Assembly: GCF_029227915.1 (NCBI RefSeq)
Contig: NC_079889.1
Location: 1,924,001-1,984,000 of the forward strand
DNA: 60,000 nt
Reading direction: 5' to 3'
Source of the DNA: Hydractinia symbiolongicarpus
Taxonomy: Eukaryota > Cnidaria > Hydrozoa > Anthoathecata > Hydractiniidae
The notes beneath the pieces are model-generated. The model was not told the DNA's origin, made no database searches, and worked only from the letters and a program-made list of their open reading frames with translations. This document shows positions 46,173-59,257 of this stretch, one piece after another. Every line of letters starts with the position of its first letter. Position 1 is the stretch's first letter. A program made the position numbers and the translations under genes.

Positions 46173-46224
46173 ACAGCACTTTTGACAGGAGTAATTTACC
46201 ATAATTGTGGTCAAACTTTGGCAA

Positions 46225-49019
46225 AGTAAATCCATCATAAATTTGTTTGTAAAGTTACCGCATGCAGTGTTTGCTTGGTATAAAATTACAACCACTAAGC
46301 AACTGATTAAACTCCTGCCTTTATGGACATTTTAAAGGCCTGTCTTCACTAAACAATTTTCTGTGCTGTTATTATTTAGATTGTGTTGTGGTTTTGCAGT
46401 GCAAAAGTAAAAATACTTAGTATGTACAGAGTATTGTGCAAGTGCAAAGCTGCGCAGAACAACAACACAACAACATTTATTTCCCGCGCGTTTACATCAG
46501 CCAGATCAAATAACCATAAAAAGAGAGAGACTTCCATCTTTTTTAGGTTCTATAAAAACACTTTTCCTTCTAGGAACTAACTTATATATGTTTTGTATTT
46601 TATCGACAAGTTAGATCAAACATCAAAAAATCATTTTTTGGTTAATTCCATATTAATATTTTATCAAATATTTTATATTGTAAAAGTAACTTAGAAATAA
46701 ATATTAGAATTGATGTTAAAAAATCAGCGGTATATTTGATTGTTAAACAACCTTGACTTTAGGCGAAATAAAGATGTTATGAATATCGGTATTTCCTAAC
46801 ATTTGAATAGCTAAATAAAAGTTCTTTATGTTGAAGAAATATAATAATTTCGACCTCACGTGGCTTTTTATGTGAAAATATTCAAAAATTAGATTTCTTA
46901 TTTCACGCGTCTGTAGCAGGAGATATTATGTAAGAGAATTCAGGCATCTTCAAAGTTCCAGGTTATTACTGAAAACGTTTTTGCATTTAGCTAAGTTTGC
47001 GCAATGTTATATATTTTTTAAAAAACTGTTTTTGCAGTGAGAAAAAGGAATAGATAATTTAATGGTCGACAAATTTTAATTCGTGCTAAAACAACTAAAG
47101 GAACGCAACGGACAAAAACAAATAATATTTCCACTCCCATAATGTAAACATTTTAAGTATGAATGCTCAGAAGCATTTCTGTTCCTGTCCGCAAGGTGGA
47201 AAACAGCCTTAACCTGTCAAAAGAACCTAATTTAGATGTAAACACCGTAAAAATGTAAGTAAACGTTCCAGTTATGTTAGTACGGATAACATTAAGAAAA
47301 AAATTTGGCTTGGAAAATACAACCTTGGCCATGTTTCCTGTCTCGAATACCTGGTGAAAATTTAATAATCTTACACAAAAACACAGGTCTACAATTATTA
47401 CCTTTTGGGCAAAAATCATCCCGAAATAGTCGTAGCATATTCTTAGTACAGTTAATATGAGAGATGATCAGTTATCTGAGAATGCAAACTGGTGTAAAAA
47501 TCACCTCTAAGGTCTGATTGTTTAAGCAGTTTGATTGAACTGACAGACAGACAACTAGATAATAACTTAGAACAAAAAAATTCATATCAATTGTATAGTT
47601 TATACGAGTTAACAAAGAATGAAATTCAAAACAAGTGTATTCTTAAAACATTCTTAACTGGTTGTCTAATTTCTTCCTAAATATTCTTTCAGAGTATATT
47701 CTTTTTCACAAAAATAATATATTATCAAAATTTTCCTCACCTTGTACAGCCGATAAAAAAAAAAGTATTCAACGTTGCTGGTTTGATAGAATGTGTTAAT
47801 GAGTCGTCGGAAGAGAAAACAATCTTAAATGGTAAAGTCGTTAGCTACAAGCAATTACCTTTATTGTGATTCATTTGTTAATTACCATATTAATTCCTTC
47901 GTTTAAGGTAATTACAAATTTCTTTCTAATTATAATGACAAAGGTTCCTAAAGTTGTTTTGCTTGTATCATTATTTTGCTTGTAGTTTTTATTTGAAGAT
48001 TTTTCTATCATCGTCGGCGAGTTTAGTTTGATTCAGAAGTTTTTATTAAAATGATTAGATCTGTGTAGGTGTTGATGCTACTGCGCATGCACAATGATAA
48101 GTACAAAAAAATTATTTTCCCCATGTGGTTGAAAAACGTCTAAATTTTGGCGAAGGCTAATTCGTTTTTACGTTCTTGTCTGTAAAATCTTTAAAAATCG
48201 TAAGATATTCGTAAATGGACGAATCAAATATTTTGGCGCTTGTGCACACACATACATTTTATTTTTCATTGATTTTGAATAACTTTTTTTAAAAAAACAT
48301 CGAATCATTTTCTCATTTCATAGTAGTTTAGGGGTAGTTGTCATATTGTTAACATTTAAATTGTCATCTACTGCGTCACCATAATGGGGCCTTAACTACC
48401 GGGCTGCCATCATCAATCATTAATCATCATTATTTTCATCATATATTTTGTCAGCATTATTTTTATGCATCTGGTGATTTATACGAGGAATGTTTGATAA
48501 CATCACTGTTATTTGGGGTGGGAATAATTTTACGTCAGTTACGTAATTCGGTTTGACGTGTCTTGGTTGTTGTTAGCAGCCAAATGCATTCAACCACAGC
48601 GACTTAGTTTTAATTGTGTTCTGTGATTCAAGAACACAATGACGTCATGCGTCGGCCCTTTAAATTTTCTTCCAAACACTGACTTTCATTTTATATTAGC
48701 TACACGGGACATGACACTAGACGTGGAAAATTGAACATTCATTCAAATGATTTATTACTCATAAAAATGTTCACAACTTTATTAAAAGTTGTTGTTAACG
48801 TTTCCTTTATGGACGACAAGTATTATTTCGAGATAGGTGATATTTCGAGATAGTTATTGTGTTTTACGGGAGAAAAAGCGAACAAGATTAAAAACCAAAT
48901 AAATTTGACTACTTGTTATGGCAGTCACGTTCGATTTTTTGTTAACGACAACCGAGTCCTCCTCTAATTGAAATTACAACTAAAAACTAAATACTTGTTA
49001 CGAAACTGAAACCGAATAT
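46225..49019. other. Upstream region of the receptor gene, no gene seen
   Basis: AT-rich. A short hairpin, TTGTGTTCT gtgattc AAGAACACAA, lies at about 48616-48640, directly followed by a CRE-like TGACGTCA. The open frame at 47153-47419 (minus) has no recognisable feature. Confidence 0.45.
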
Positions 49020-49503
49020 TTGTCACGACAACCGAATTTGAATGCTTGTTACGACAACAGAATTTGAGTGTGTGTTACGACAACCGAATTCGAATGCTTA
49101 TTACGACAACCGAATTTGGGCTTGTGTTACAATAAATGGATTCGAATGCTTGTTATGACAACCGAATTTGGGCGTGTCTTACAATAAATGGATTCGAATG
49201 CTTGTTACGACAACCGAATTTGGGCGTGTGTTACAATAAATGGATTCGAATGCTTGTTACGACAACCGAATTTAGGCGTGTCTTACAATAAATGGATTCG
49301 AATGCTTGTTACGACAACCAAAAGCAACTGTTTGTTACGACAACGATTTCGACGGATTGTTGCGATTAAAGATTGTTGCTTGTTACGACAACCGAATTTG
49401 GGCGTGTCTTACAATAAATGGATTCGAATGCTTGTTACGACAACCAAAAGCAACTGTTTGTTACGACAACGATTTCGACGGATTGTTGCAATTAGAGTAC
49501 TAA
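49020..49503 (+). repeat. 26/52-bp minisatellite, TTGTTACGACAACCGAATT type
   Basis: The left part shows 26-bp-like units (TTACGACAACCGAATTYGAA). From about 49087 two diverged 26-mers form a 52-bp unit whose GATTCGAATGCT core occurs at 49139, 49191, 49243 and 49295. A longer 126-bp unit with CCAAAAGCAACTG and GATTTCGACGGATTGTTGC then repeats (49315 and 49441). The overlapping open frames are repeat translations. Confidence 0.85.
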
Positions 49504-49529
49504 TTATAAAACACAACCACATAAATTGA

Positions 49530-52500
49530 ACAATTTTCGTTCATTAGTACACGATTTCTTAATTTCGTAAAAAACGACTTTGGATCTTTTCCTCTATTGG
49601 TTAATCGAGATACATGTTTTTGCTTTATAAGCAATATTGTAGGTTATAAATTCTTCAAAAACAATTTGTGATCAACATCCAGCCTGACGTGGGAAATTAA
49701 AAAAAAAGGAAAAGAAAAAAAACCAGGAATTAAAGATGTAGTATCTGTCGTAAAAGTCACGTAAATTTCTTTTACGACAGACCTAATTAAAAGAAACTTT
49801 TTTACCATTGGTGGATTGACGAACAAGCAAACTCATGAATTTGTACTTTTCGTGCAGATATTCAGCAAGAAACAGTTTTCCCTGCAAACAACAGAAACTC
49901 AAACATTGAACCCTAGCTAAAAAGACGTATGGTGTCAATAAAAAATCTTGGAGATTATCACAATCTAGTACCCAGTCTTTTTTAATTATTTGAAAGAACA
50001 ACGTCCTTGAAAATTTGGGAAGTATTTAGTAGCCGTGTCGCAGAAAGAAGAAACTACTTATTCTATTAGTGATTCTTTTTTTCGCTTTCTGAATAAGCCC
50101 CTAGGAATAAAAAGCTCCTCTTTGTCACTAAATTTTGTACTGTCAATAATAAGGCATGTTAGCTGCAACTTCATAACAGAAAAATGCAGAAGCGTTACGG
50201 TCAAAGCAAAGTGTCGTAACTACCCTTCGTAAATCTTGCATTTGCGTATCGCAAATTTTTTATCTTTTTTGAAACAAACATAGGTCTAGAAACATTATTT
50301 TTTTCTAACCGCTCCAAAAGATATATTTGTAGTAACGGAAGTTTGATTCAGCTGTGATAATTATTACTTTGTATAATAAATTGGGATGCAATTACCATGA
50401 GAGGAAATAATTTTAAAAAGGAAGGAACTTAAAATATAGAAAATTTTCATTTAAAATTTCTGTAAATCGAATTGCTATTAACTTGGACACTGTTATCTGG
50501 TTGCAGGAAGTGTTCTAAATGCATTTGCTTGAATACTGTCTTAATCACATCAAAACGTATTATGAATTTTGATTTTATTATTACAACTGTAATAGTTTTG
50601 GAAAGACCACTCTTCCCCCTTTTGCCCACTTTTCAGTGTTGGTTGGAGGTCTTTTGGTGATTTACTGGCAGTGGTTCTGGGGATCAATCAAACACAAAGT
50701 CAACACTGACTGCAGGAGAGAGGAGGAGAGAGGAATACACTGAAAAAGTCTTAAAAGCTGTTTTTCTAATAATTAATGAACAGGATTGTAGATCAACATT
50801 GCGTTAGATTGAAGTGTGATTTAAATTAATAACGCAAATGTTTCCCTGAAATATTCATGCTTTCCATTGTTAATTTTCAACACCTCTACCAACTCCTGCA
50901 ACACCTCTATCAATTCCTTCAACACCCCCTTCCATTTTCTTATTAAGTACGATGTTGTATATGACTTCTTAAAGATTGGAAATAGTTCAGTTGACAAATG
51001 CAAGCCAAACGCAAAAAATTGAGTTTTAAAATAGCTTGATCCTTAATTTGTAAGAGCGCGGGAAAATTACGTGCTAGCAATTTCGTATAAATTAAAGTGA
51101 ATTTAACATTTCTGTTGACACAATAGAAGTAAATACATAAAATTGTGTTGCGAGTTTCAAGTTCCAAGGTTAATTCTAACTAAAGTTATAATATTTTCCG
51201 ATTTATAAGGATTTTAAAGAGATTCATGGATTACTTTCGAGTAATGGCCAATATCTATAAGCTCTGTGAGGTATGGTACCTTAAGAATTGGAGTACTGGA
51301 TACGTTTCAAGTATACACTATCTTAATAATTAAAATTCTTTCACTTTGAAATTTGCTAAAAATAACAATAAAATTACATTATGAGAACTACAACTGTACA
51401 TTACGCAGTCATTCAGCTACCAAAATTATTTCATTGGCTAATTAAAGACTGCTTCGTCACTCTTACAATGAATATAAACAAAACAGCTCAGTCAAATAAT
51501 GTTCACTCAAAGTGACCACCAATGAAGGCTTAAAACTAATAAGTGACTCGTTTCTGCAAAAGTGGTTTAACCATACCACTAAATACTTATACTGCATGTA
51601 GATGTTGCAACATTTTTCCACCACAAGATTGTTTATCTACAGATACTAACTTCTTGTTAGATACTGTTTTCCACGATGCAATGCCGCACAGCACAACACT
51701 ATACTTCACTTAACAACTTATCCAATGTCTGCTGTATCTGTTGTATCTTGAAACACCATGGGCTCACGAAGTCAGGAAAACACAGAAGCTTTGCCAACTT
51801 CGTATATCAACAAAAACGAGAATGGTCCTAGTGAATGGTGTGTTGATAGACAGTGTAAAGCAGAGCCTTTTGTCTAAAAAGTCCTATTTGTAACTTTGAC
51901 GAATATCTTTCGCGCAGGGACAGACAGACGAGACGGCGGATGGTACCTAAACTCAGGGATAAGTTCATGGGTTTTTAAACAGAGTGAGCTTATGCGCAGG
52001 GAAATAGGGTATATAAATGCATGCAAAACATACTATGGATGTTATCACAAACTTCGTTGAAAGACTTTTGGCGTAGAGTTCTCTTTGAGTCTGTTTATAA
52101 TTTGTTAAATAAATAAAAACAGGTTGCATGTTTTTCGCATTTTTAATAAAGCAGTTTGGCCCTAGTTAAAACTTGGGTAATTTTCTTTAAATCTTAAATA
52201 CCACGCCACAACTGGGTCATAATTGCCATTTAAGCGATTGTAGTCTAATTTAAACAATAACGTACTGAACAAAAGCAGCGATAGTTTCTAAAAAATTTTG
52301 GGATACACAATTGGGTCTGACTTGGTCTAAGTCACAAAAATTTTGATATATTGTTACGGTAAAGTACTCTCATAGCGCACGAATGTGTAAAAATTTAACT
52401 TTGTATTTAGTCGCGTGATTTAATGCCAATTTTAGGATAATTATTTTGCTCCAGGATCCATTCCACCACTATCCAGCCAGCTAATCAACTTTATCTCAAC

Positions 52501-55500
52501 TATTAACCTGGACATGAAATTTTCTGAGATAAAAATTAACTTAGTACTTAATACGTAAGTGTGTTGTAAGCTTATTATACGATATTCTACCCGTTTAAAA
52601 CTCGCCATTATTTTACGATGCCATGCACCTGAGACATGAAATCAACGAAAATAGACTTCAGTTTATATAATTAGCACCATTTTTTTTATCAACCTTGATA
52701 AGATAAAATTTATTTCAGCTTCAAGTTTGCTTAAAAGTTGCTAAGCGTAATATTCAAATCTTACAAGATTTCAGCTTTACGCCTGTTATTTGCGCTTACA
52801 TTCTTTTGAAGCCTTTTTTATTGCTTGTTGCTTTAATAAGATTAGCCTGCTCTCAACGTCAACAAGAATAATCGTAGAATTTTATGCATACTTAACGGTT
52901 ACGCTCAGGCTTTGCGAGACAGCAATATATTAAGTAAAATAATAAATAGGTTTAATTTTAAAAAGATTCACTTACATCTAAATACAGCTATTCAACATTC
53001 AAACTTTTCAAAGCAGTCTTGGAAAGTAGCTAATATGGAGCAGCATAGAAGAGCATGATGTAACTAACATACACTGAAAGTATTGTGTCGAATATTTTTA
53101 TTCGTTATGATAGAGGAACCATGCTAAGTAATGAGATTCAAAACGAGGCTAGTGGTTTCTTAATCAACTTTAACGCGGATATAAATATTCCTGTGAAGAA
53201 ACGTGTCTGTCTTCAAAACAAAAGAAGAAGCTATTATGATGTCACACCAATATTCTCGATATTATGCACGCGAAGTGAAATTTTAAAAGTAAACTCGTTT
53301 TCAGGGTGTATAACCTCGTCACCATGGTAAATAGTATCAAAACGTTGGAGTATGTAGTTAAAGATAAAGACTTACACCAGCTTGCGTACAATTTTTTGTT
53401 GCAAACCGATCTATAGTTGCTACAATCATGGATAAAATAAAATGAAACAGGACAGATAATCTTGAAGTTTGCCATCATAAGACATCACGCTGTTTGTTAT
53501 TGTCTCGCTTGCGAAGATAGTATTGGTTTGTCACTCGTAATCAACTAACTTACGAACGAAATTACTGTGTCCTAATGGAACGTCGTCAACGAGCTTTCAT
53601 ACGTAATTTTTTTGAAAAAAAGCTTCTAGGGGACTCAAATCAGAAATAGAAAGTACCACTACATGAATGGATCATGGATCACATCATTGCATCTATGTAC
53701 AACGTGGCATCCAATCTTATTGCGACAAAACCGATGTGTGAATATTTAATACCATCAGTCGCTAGCCGGTGGAAAACTACACGGTAGATCGCCTGTCAAA
53801 CAAAATTAACTCGCCGTATATATTTTTAATCCGAATGTACAACCATACGATAAAATGACACCTTGTAAACTATAAAAACCATAAAATCTCCTCTTAAGTT
53901 TATTAAATTATCCAAGAGCCTAGTTTAAAATCATATTTCACGTGCCCTAAGTAATGCGCAAAAAGTAATCTCATGCCCAGGGCTCTTCCACACCTGCCGT
54001 CATGTCAGAATTCCATAGGGATAGCAGAACCCTGGGGACGAGGATGCGTACAAAGCATTAAAGGGGCAACGAAATGATTTAATAAGCTTAATCCCCAAGC
54101 TCTTGAGAAGCAAATAGTCCTGGGGACGAGGTTGCTTAATCCCCGCAATTTCTGAAGAATAGCCTGTAAAAACGGACCACTTAAATGGTCAAGGTGCATG
54201 AAATTATACACACATTAGAACCACATAGACGTCTAGACAAACTTTTTAGAAATAATTAATTTTTTATGATGAATTTGCTTTTTTATTTTTGTTTTCTAAA
54301 AGAAGAAAAAAATTCCTTTAGTATCCTTTTTGGCGGTAAAATCAGTTACATTCTGTAAATTATATTAAATATCAGTAAATCGAAAGTTGACGAGGGAAAG
54401 AGACAACACGAGGAGCTTTTTTTGTTAAAAAATGCTATGTTACTATCTTTAAGAAGGTAATTATTACCTCTAAAAGGACTTTAAAGTTATTTTGTTGCTT
54501 AGACTGTCTTTCTGTACAACAATCTTACATGTGTCTATGCAAAATTTAGAAGGATATAAGTTTAAGTTAAAGGCAAGGTAAGTACTCATAATGATTAAAT
54601 CATTGGTATTCAATACATGTAGGGAAGTTTTGTCATCTCAAATTATATTTGGATGCCCAATATGATATTTAACATGATTTAAGTTGTTTTTCTTGTCGTT
54701 AGTGATGATAAACTTCCCCAGCGCCATTAGCTTTCGTGTAAGTCACTAAAGTTGAAAACCAACAGCCGTTTCGTAGCTCCTTTACCATGTTTCCTGTTGC
54801 AAAATTATATATCAGAAGTAGTACGACTAGAATTAACTGCCCAGCAAATATAACTCAGAGAAAAAGAGCACAAGAATGTGAGCAGGATAGCACAAGCACG
54901 TGAGAAGGAGAGCACACGCACGTGTCACCTGAGACACGCCCAAGTGGAACAAAACATTTCCCGAGCACAAACTCCGAAGAGTTAATGGTAAAATATAATA
55001 ACAGATAAATTACTTCCGAACTATACATGCTCTCTTCATCCCTTGTGAATGTCGCAACAAAGAGATGTTTATTACGGTATATTGCTTTGAATGAACAACA
55101 CGGATAGTTCGTCTTCGACGACGACGATTTGGCTTAATAAAAAATTCTTGACGCATTTACAATTGATCAACTCTCGGATGACAAAAATTATTGGTATAGA
55201 TTCGTTCACATTTTCTAATAACTTCATAAACATGTCTTCTCTCGCCTTGTTGCCAACCATTTTCATGAAAGCCTACCATGTCCTGCCTCGTTTTCAAGTT
55301 GAGAAAAACATTTCGCATAAGTCGCGGGAAAGGTGCATTTGAAACCTTTTTGTCCGGAAATAGAAAAACGTTGGATGAAAATTTCTTTAATAAACCCTTC
55401 CTTCCTTCTCAATTGTTGTGGATAGCATAAACTTGCATTTGGCAGATGTTTTGACTTCATACTAGGAGGGCAGTGTGGATTTAAGTCAAACTCTTTCTCT

Positions 55501-56173
55501 CACTAAGTTTAAATCTCTTTTTGCACATGCTCTGTATACACTGGCGTTCGCCTAAAAGAGTCAGGAAAACTGTTGCAAACTGTCTGCGAATGTTGAAAAC
55601 TACATTGCTAATATCTTTTAAAAAATCGTAACTTTATTAACATAAAAATATTTACAACCACAACAACAGTGAGGAATAGTACAAAAATGTTGTAAAAATG
55701 TGATGAAAGTTAGAAGGGTTCAATTAAATGAAACTAAGTTATCTTCTTCACAGTAAACTTTAAGAAGTAATGTCTCCCTTTAAAGATTTAAAATAAGTTA
55801 ATGCCTCCCTTTTAAGATTTTCATGTACGCATTCATTCTTTTTTATATCTTCCTGTTTACCTTATCGCGAAGATAAACATGAAGGGGCACGCTACAAAAC
55901 AAAAAGAGGGTTTGTTTGGTTCTATAAGAGTTTTTTAAGATGGCGAATAAAATCTCCTTTACAAATTCCACATGTTCGTTCACGCAGGGGTCAGTAATAT
56001 GGAGTGGTCATTGTAGCATTAAAAAGGTTGGACTATCTGTTTCAATAAACTATTACAAACGAGCTGAAGTCTTGGCGTAACTACAAAATCAGACTCGGTT
56101 GTAAAAAAAAAAAAAAAAATAAATAAATAAAAAAAAAATTACTAAAAAATAAAATGTTTGTACCAAAAACAGA
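49530..56173. other. Large gene-poor stretch left of ZSWIM8
   Basis: No gene supported. It includes two to three CCTCGTCCCCAGGG element pieces at about 53970-54136, a GAGCACA(A/C)GCACGTGAG purine-rich patch at 54855-54930, and at the right the presumed ZSWIM8 3' UTR (A/T-rich, poly-A run at about 56103-56150). A 39-codon frame at 51758-51877 with a strong start context (CACCATGG) reads MGSRSQENTEALPTSYINKN, then ENGPSEWCVDRQCKAEPFV; unrecognised. Confidence 0.45.
53970..54136. mobile_element. CCTCGTCCCCAGGG-type MITE cluster
   Basis: GCCCAGGGCTCTTC at about 53974 and ACCCTGGGGACGAGGATG near 54030-54047 form one diverged pair. A further GTCCTGGGGACGAGGTTG follows at about 54117-54134, suggesting nested or tandem insertions of the same family. 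Confidence 0.55.
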
Positions 56174-59100
56174 TCAAGCTTTCGACAACCCGTTCATAAT
56201 AAGTTGCCACAACTCTCTCTTCTTCGGATACGTCTTGCGCACAACATCAAGGATATCGTTAAATCGCGTCATGCCACCAGGCGCCATGCAAAACGCACTG
56301 CGTGTGCGACGCAACAAGTCCACGAAATCCGCATAACCTTGCGGTCCAAGCAGGACCAAGTCATGATGTACCAATTCCGTGTACATAGCTAACGCCTTTT
56401 GCACGATTGGACTGACACTCGGAGAGCGTAGGTACGAGGCTAATTGAGCAGGGTTAAACATCGCGAAGTGACGTGCTGCTTCTAATGCTAAATCGTGAAG
56501 TAAGTATGGACTTGTGACCGCGTTGTAAACCACTTTACAGAAGTTCTTCAAGTAAGCAGGGCCCAACGAAGCCGACAAGGCACACAACCAGCGGATGTCC
56601 TCCGATGATGGAGGGGCTAACGCATACTTTTTAGTGGGTCGATCGTCAGGCATACGAAGAGTGAGCGCTTCTAAAGCTCGCATTCCAACACGATAAGCAT
56701 TTTGAAGGGAACGTGGTATATCTAAATTCAACTCGTCCGGAAAATTCGATACTGGTAAAGTGAATGTGTCGATATTTTGCGTACGACGAGAATGGATAGT
56801 TTGTTGTGGCAGCGGACAGTGATGAAGCGAGCCACAATAAGGAGGATATATCCATGCAAACTGATCCTGAGGCGCAGACCGGGGTAGGCTTCGTCCCAGC
56901 ATTTCTTGAGCTTTCTGGTGCATTTGTTCTTGCACAAATTGTTCGGGAGTGATATAAACGCGAGATTCATTCTCCGAACGAGTGTTTTGGTTGTGCTGCA
57001 AAACTGGCCTTGGGTTTCTGGGACGAGTACTCTCATTCCTTTCGGTTGCTTCATCGCGAGTTCTCGTTTGATCGTGAATGTAATGCCATTCTCGCGATAT
57101 ACGGAAAAACAATTCCGGTTGCACTCCACCGTTTCGCCCTGCGTTCTCCACAGCAGAGCATGCCCTCTCTAACATTTGCAGGTCCTGTTCGCGACACATC
57201 GTGATCGTTTGCGTGATCTCATTCGGACTTAAACTCTGCGAGTAAACTAAACAGGACAGCGCCAACTCAGCAGCTGTTCGTTTTAAAAGCGTATCACCAG
57301 CTCGAGATGCTCGGCTTGCGATTTGAATCGACTCTGACGGTGTCAGTGTCCCCTCCCATTTCTCGTTTAACACGCGTAGCGCTGATGCACCGATATCTAT
57401 CGTCTGATTATCGATCCACGACACATAGCTGGAATACGTGCGAGAAAACCAATTCGGTGAACTGTAGTTGTGAAGGTTCAACGCGAACAGTCCTAAACAC
57501 AAGATAAAATATTATGCGCATGTATAACACAGTACACATCCGTTAATTCGCATGCCACTAATTCGATAATCGGCTATTTGGACCAAATTTCTCAGTTTCT
57601 TGTTTTATGGAACTCTTCTGTTTTCTGCTGCTTATTTGAACATATTTTTCGATCGTTGGCGTTCGAATTAGTGGATGTGTGATGTATTATCGAAAAAGAA
57701 ACCAAGATTAACCGCAATTATAATTCTCAAAGATTAAAACCACATTAACCGTCAGCAACCGACTGCAACCAACCATCTGTATCAAAAGGGTAGACGCCTA
57801 CGGTTATTCTAACACTAACCACAGAATATAAAGCTGGCAGTAAGTTATTACTAAATTAGTCAAAAATACACGCAGGACAGTAGAAATGCGAAATACAGCG
57901 GAAACTGCAGTATTAATACCTATTTGAAAAGCTGCCAGTTGAAGTCTTCTGTTGATCAAATTGTTTACGTGGATTTCGTCTGCTTCCGAAAACACCGAAC
58001 TGTTACGTGCTTGCGATAAAACTGACTTAGCGAGTTCAAACAAGGAATACGCTTCAGCCTCGATGCTCTGTATATTCATGGTCATTTTACTCTTTGTTTT
58101 CTTGTTCTTCTTTTGTTTGCTCTTTTTCGACTTGGCGCTCTTTTCGTTGACTTTCTCATTTTTAGTAATAAGTTGAGTTTCGGCTACCGTGGAAATTTCT
58201 GCTGATAGAACCTTGACACTTTCTAAAGCTTGCTTTAAATCCTCAGCGCTAACAAACTGGTTTTCGTTTGGTTTGGCAGATGTTTGAACTTCACTATTAT
58301 CTGTTTGGACTTCACATGTCTGCAGAGTTGTTCCTTGCGTCGCTTTCTCTGCGTTTGAATCTGTTGAAGACGAATTGGACAGTGAAACAAGATCATTTGC
58401 TAAACTTTCACACGAACTAGCTTGTTGTGGTAACGCCTGACTGAAATTATCGTCCAGTGACACGTCCGGTGCCATATCTGACAAAACTACACCGTTGACA
58501 CAATCACTAAGCATTTCAAGAGATGGGGATAGTGCTTCATCTTCGCTACGGAAATCTTCTTTAATTGTTATACCTTGTTCAGATACCTCCGAGGTTTTAG
58601 AGGAAGCGTGCATTGCTGCTACTTCATCTAACACTACTTCATGAACAGCCGTAATCGGTGCACCAGCCAAGCTATCCTGTTTTTTTGAAGCGCTGTTTTC
58701 AATCGAATTGAATTCTGTCACAGTTTTTGATAACGTTGTTTCTGAAGTTGGGGGTTTCTCATCATAAATTGCATGTTTAGCATGTCCAGGCCCTCTTTGA
58801 AACATATCTGCTTCAATATTAAAATCGTCATCAAAACCAGCATCCGCTACTTCCGGTGCCGTGTGGTGAACCGGGATTACATCTAATGCCGGAATGCTTA
58901 TTTCCGGCGTAGTAAAGCTTGAATCAGGCGTAGGAATCAATAGGTCGGATGAGACTAGCAGCTGTGGTTCAATGGTCTGTAAATTTTCGTTGCTGCTAAC
59001 CGATGAACCACCACCACTTGTGCCGTCTGATATCTCACTCTTCGGAATCAGCTGCAAACTGTTATTTTCCTCACAATCTTCATTTTCCAGTGTACTTGAT

Positions 59101-59257
59101 GAAATGTTTCCAAGAGATTGCTTCGCGCAGGCGGAAATTTCAGCATCTTTAGACAATGCACCGGTTGTGACAGTATCAAACGCCGGATTTGGCGGTTGCG
59201 ACGGGTTGTTATCTACTTCTGCGTCCCAATCCTCTACTGGAGCACTCCATCCGTCAC
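56174..59257 (-). CDS. ZSWIM8: ZSWIM8 C-terminal half, last two coding exons
   Basis: Exons 59257-57920 and 57492-56174 (minus) join in phase (CAAATAG|GTATTA to tttag|GACTG). The first is a disordered Ser/Asp/Glu-rich stretch (GWSAPVEDWDAEVDNNPSQP) ending in a Lys-rich block (KSKKSKQKKNKKTKSKMTM) and a helical EAEAYSLFELAKSVL. The second continues GLFALNLHNYSSPNWFSRTY and has the conserved repeat-like region AELALSCL, SPNEITQTITMCREQDLQML, and the C-terminal KYALAPPSSEDIRWLCALSA, YLKNFCKVVYNAVTSPYLLH. ZSWIM8 is the substrate receptor of a cullin-3 ubiquitin ligase that removes Argonaute during target-directed microRNA decay. The SWIM and N-terminal parts are outside the window. Stop at 56174. 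The intron holds a pogo-like MITE. Confidence 0.88.
57530..57684. mobile_element. pogo/Tigger-like MITE in the ZSWIM8 intron
   Basis: CAGTACACATCCGTTAATTC at the left is matched by the inverted GAATTAGTGGATGTGTGATG at the right. About 155 bp, related in its ends to the MITE at 14470-14969. The flanking TA is clear only on the right. Confidence 0.62.

Noticed and set aside
47153-47419. 88-residue minus-strand frame
   Set aside because: No domain, no supporting splice sites in phase, and composition close to background.
49188-49529. Two overlapping open frames of repeated peptide
   Set aside because: Both frames follow the 52/126-bp minisatellite; no codon bias or domain.
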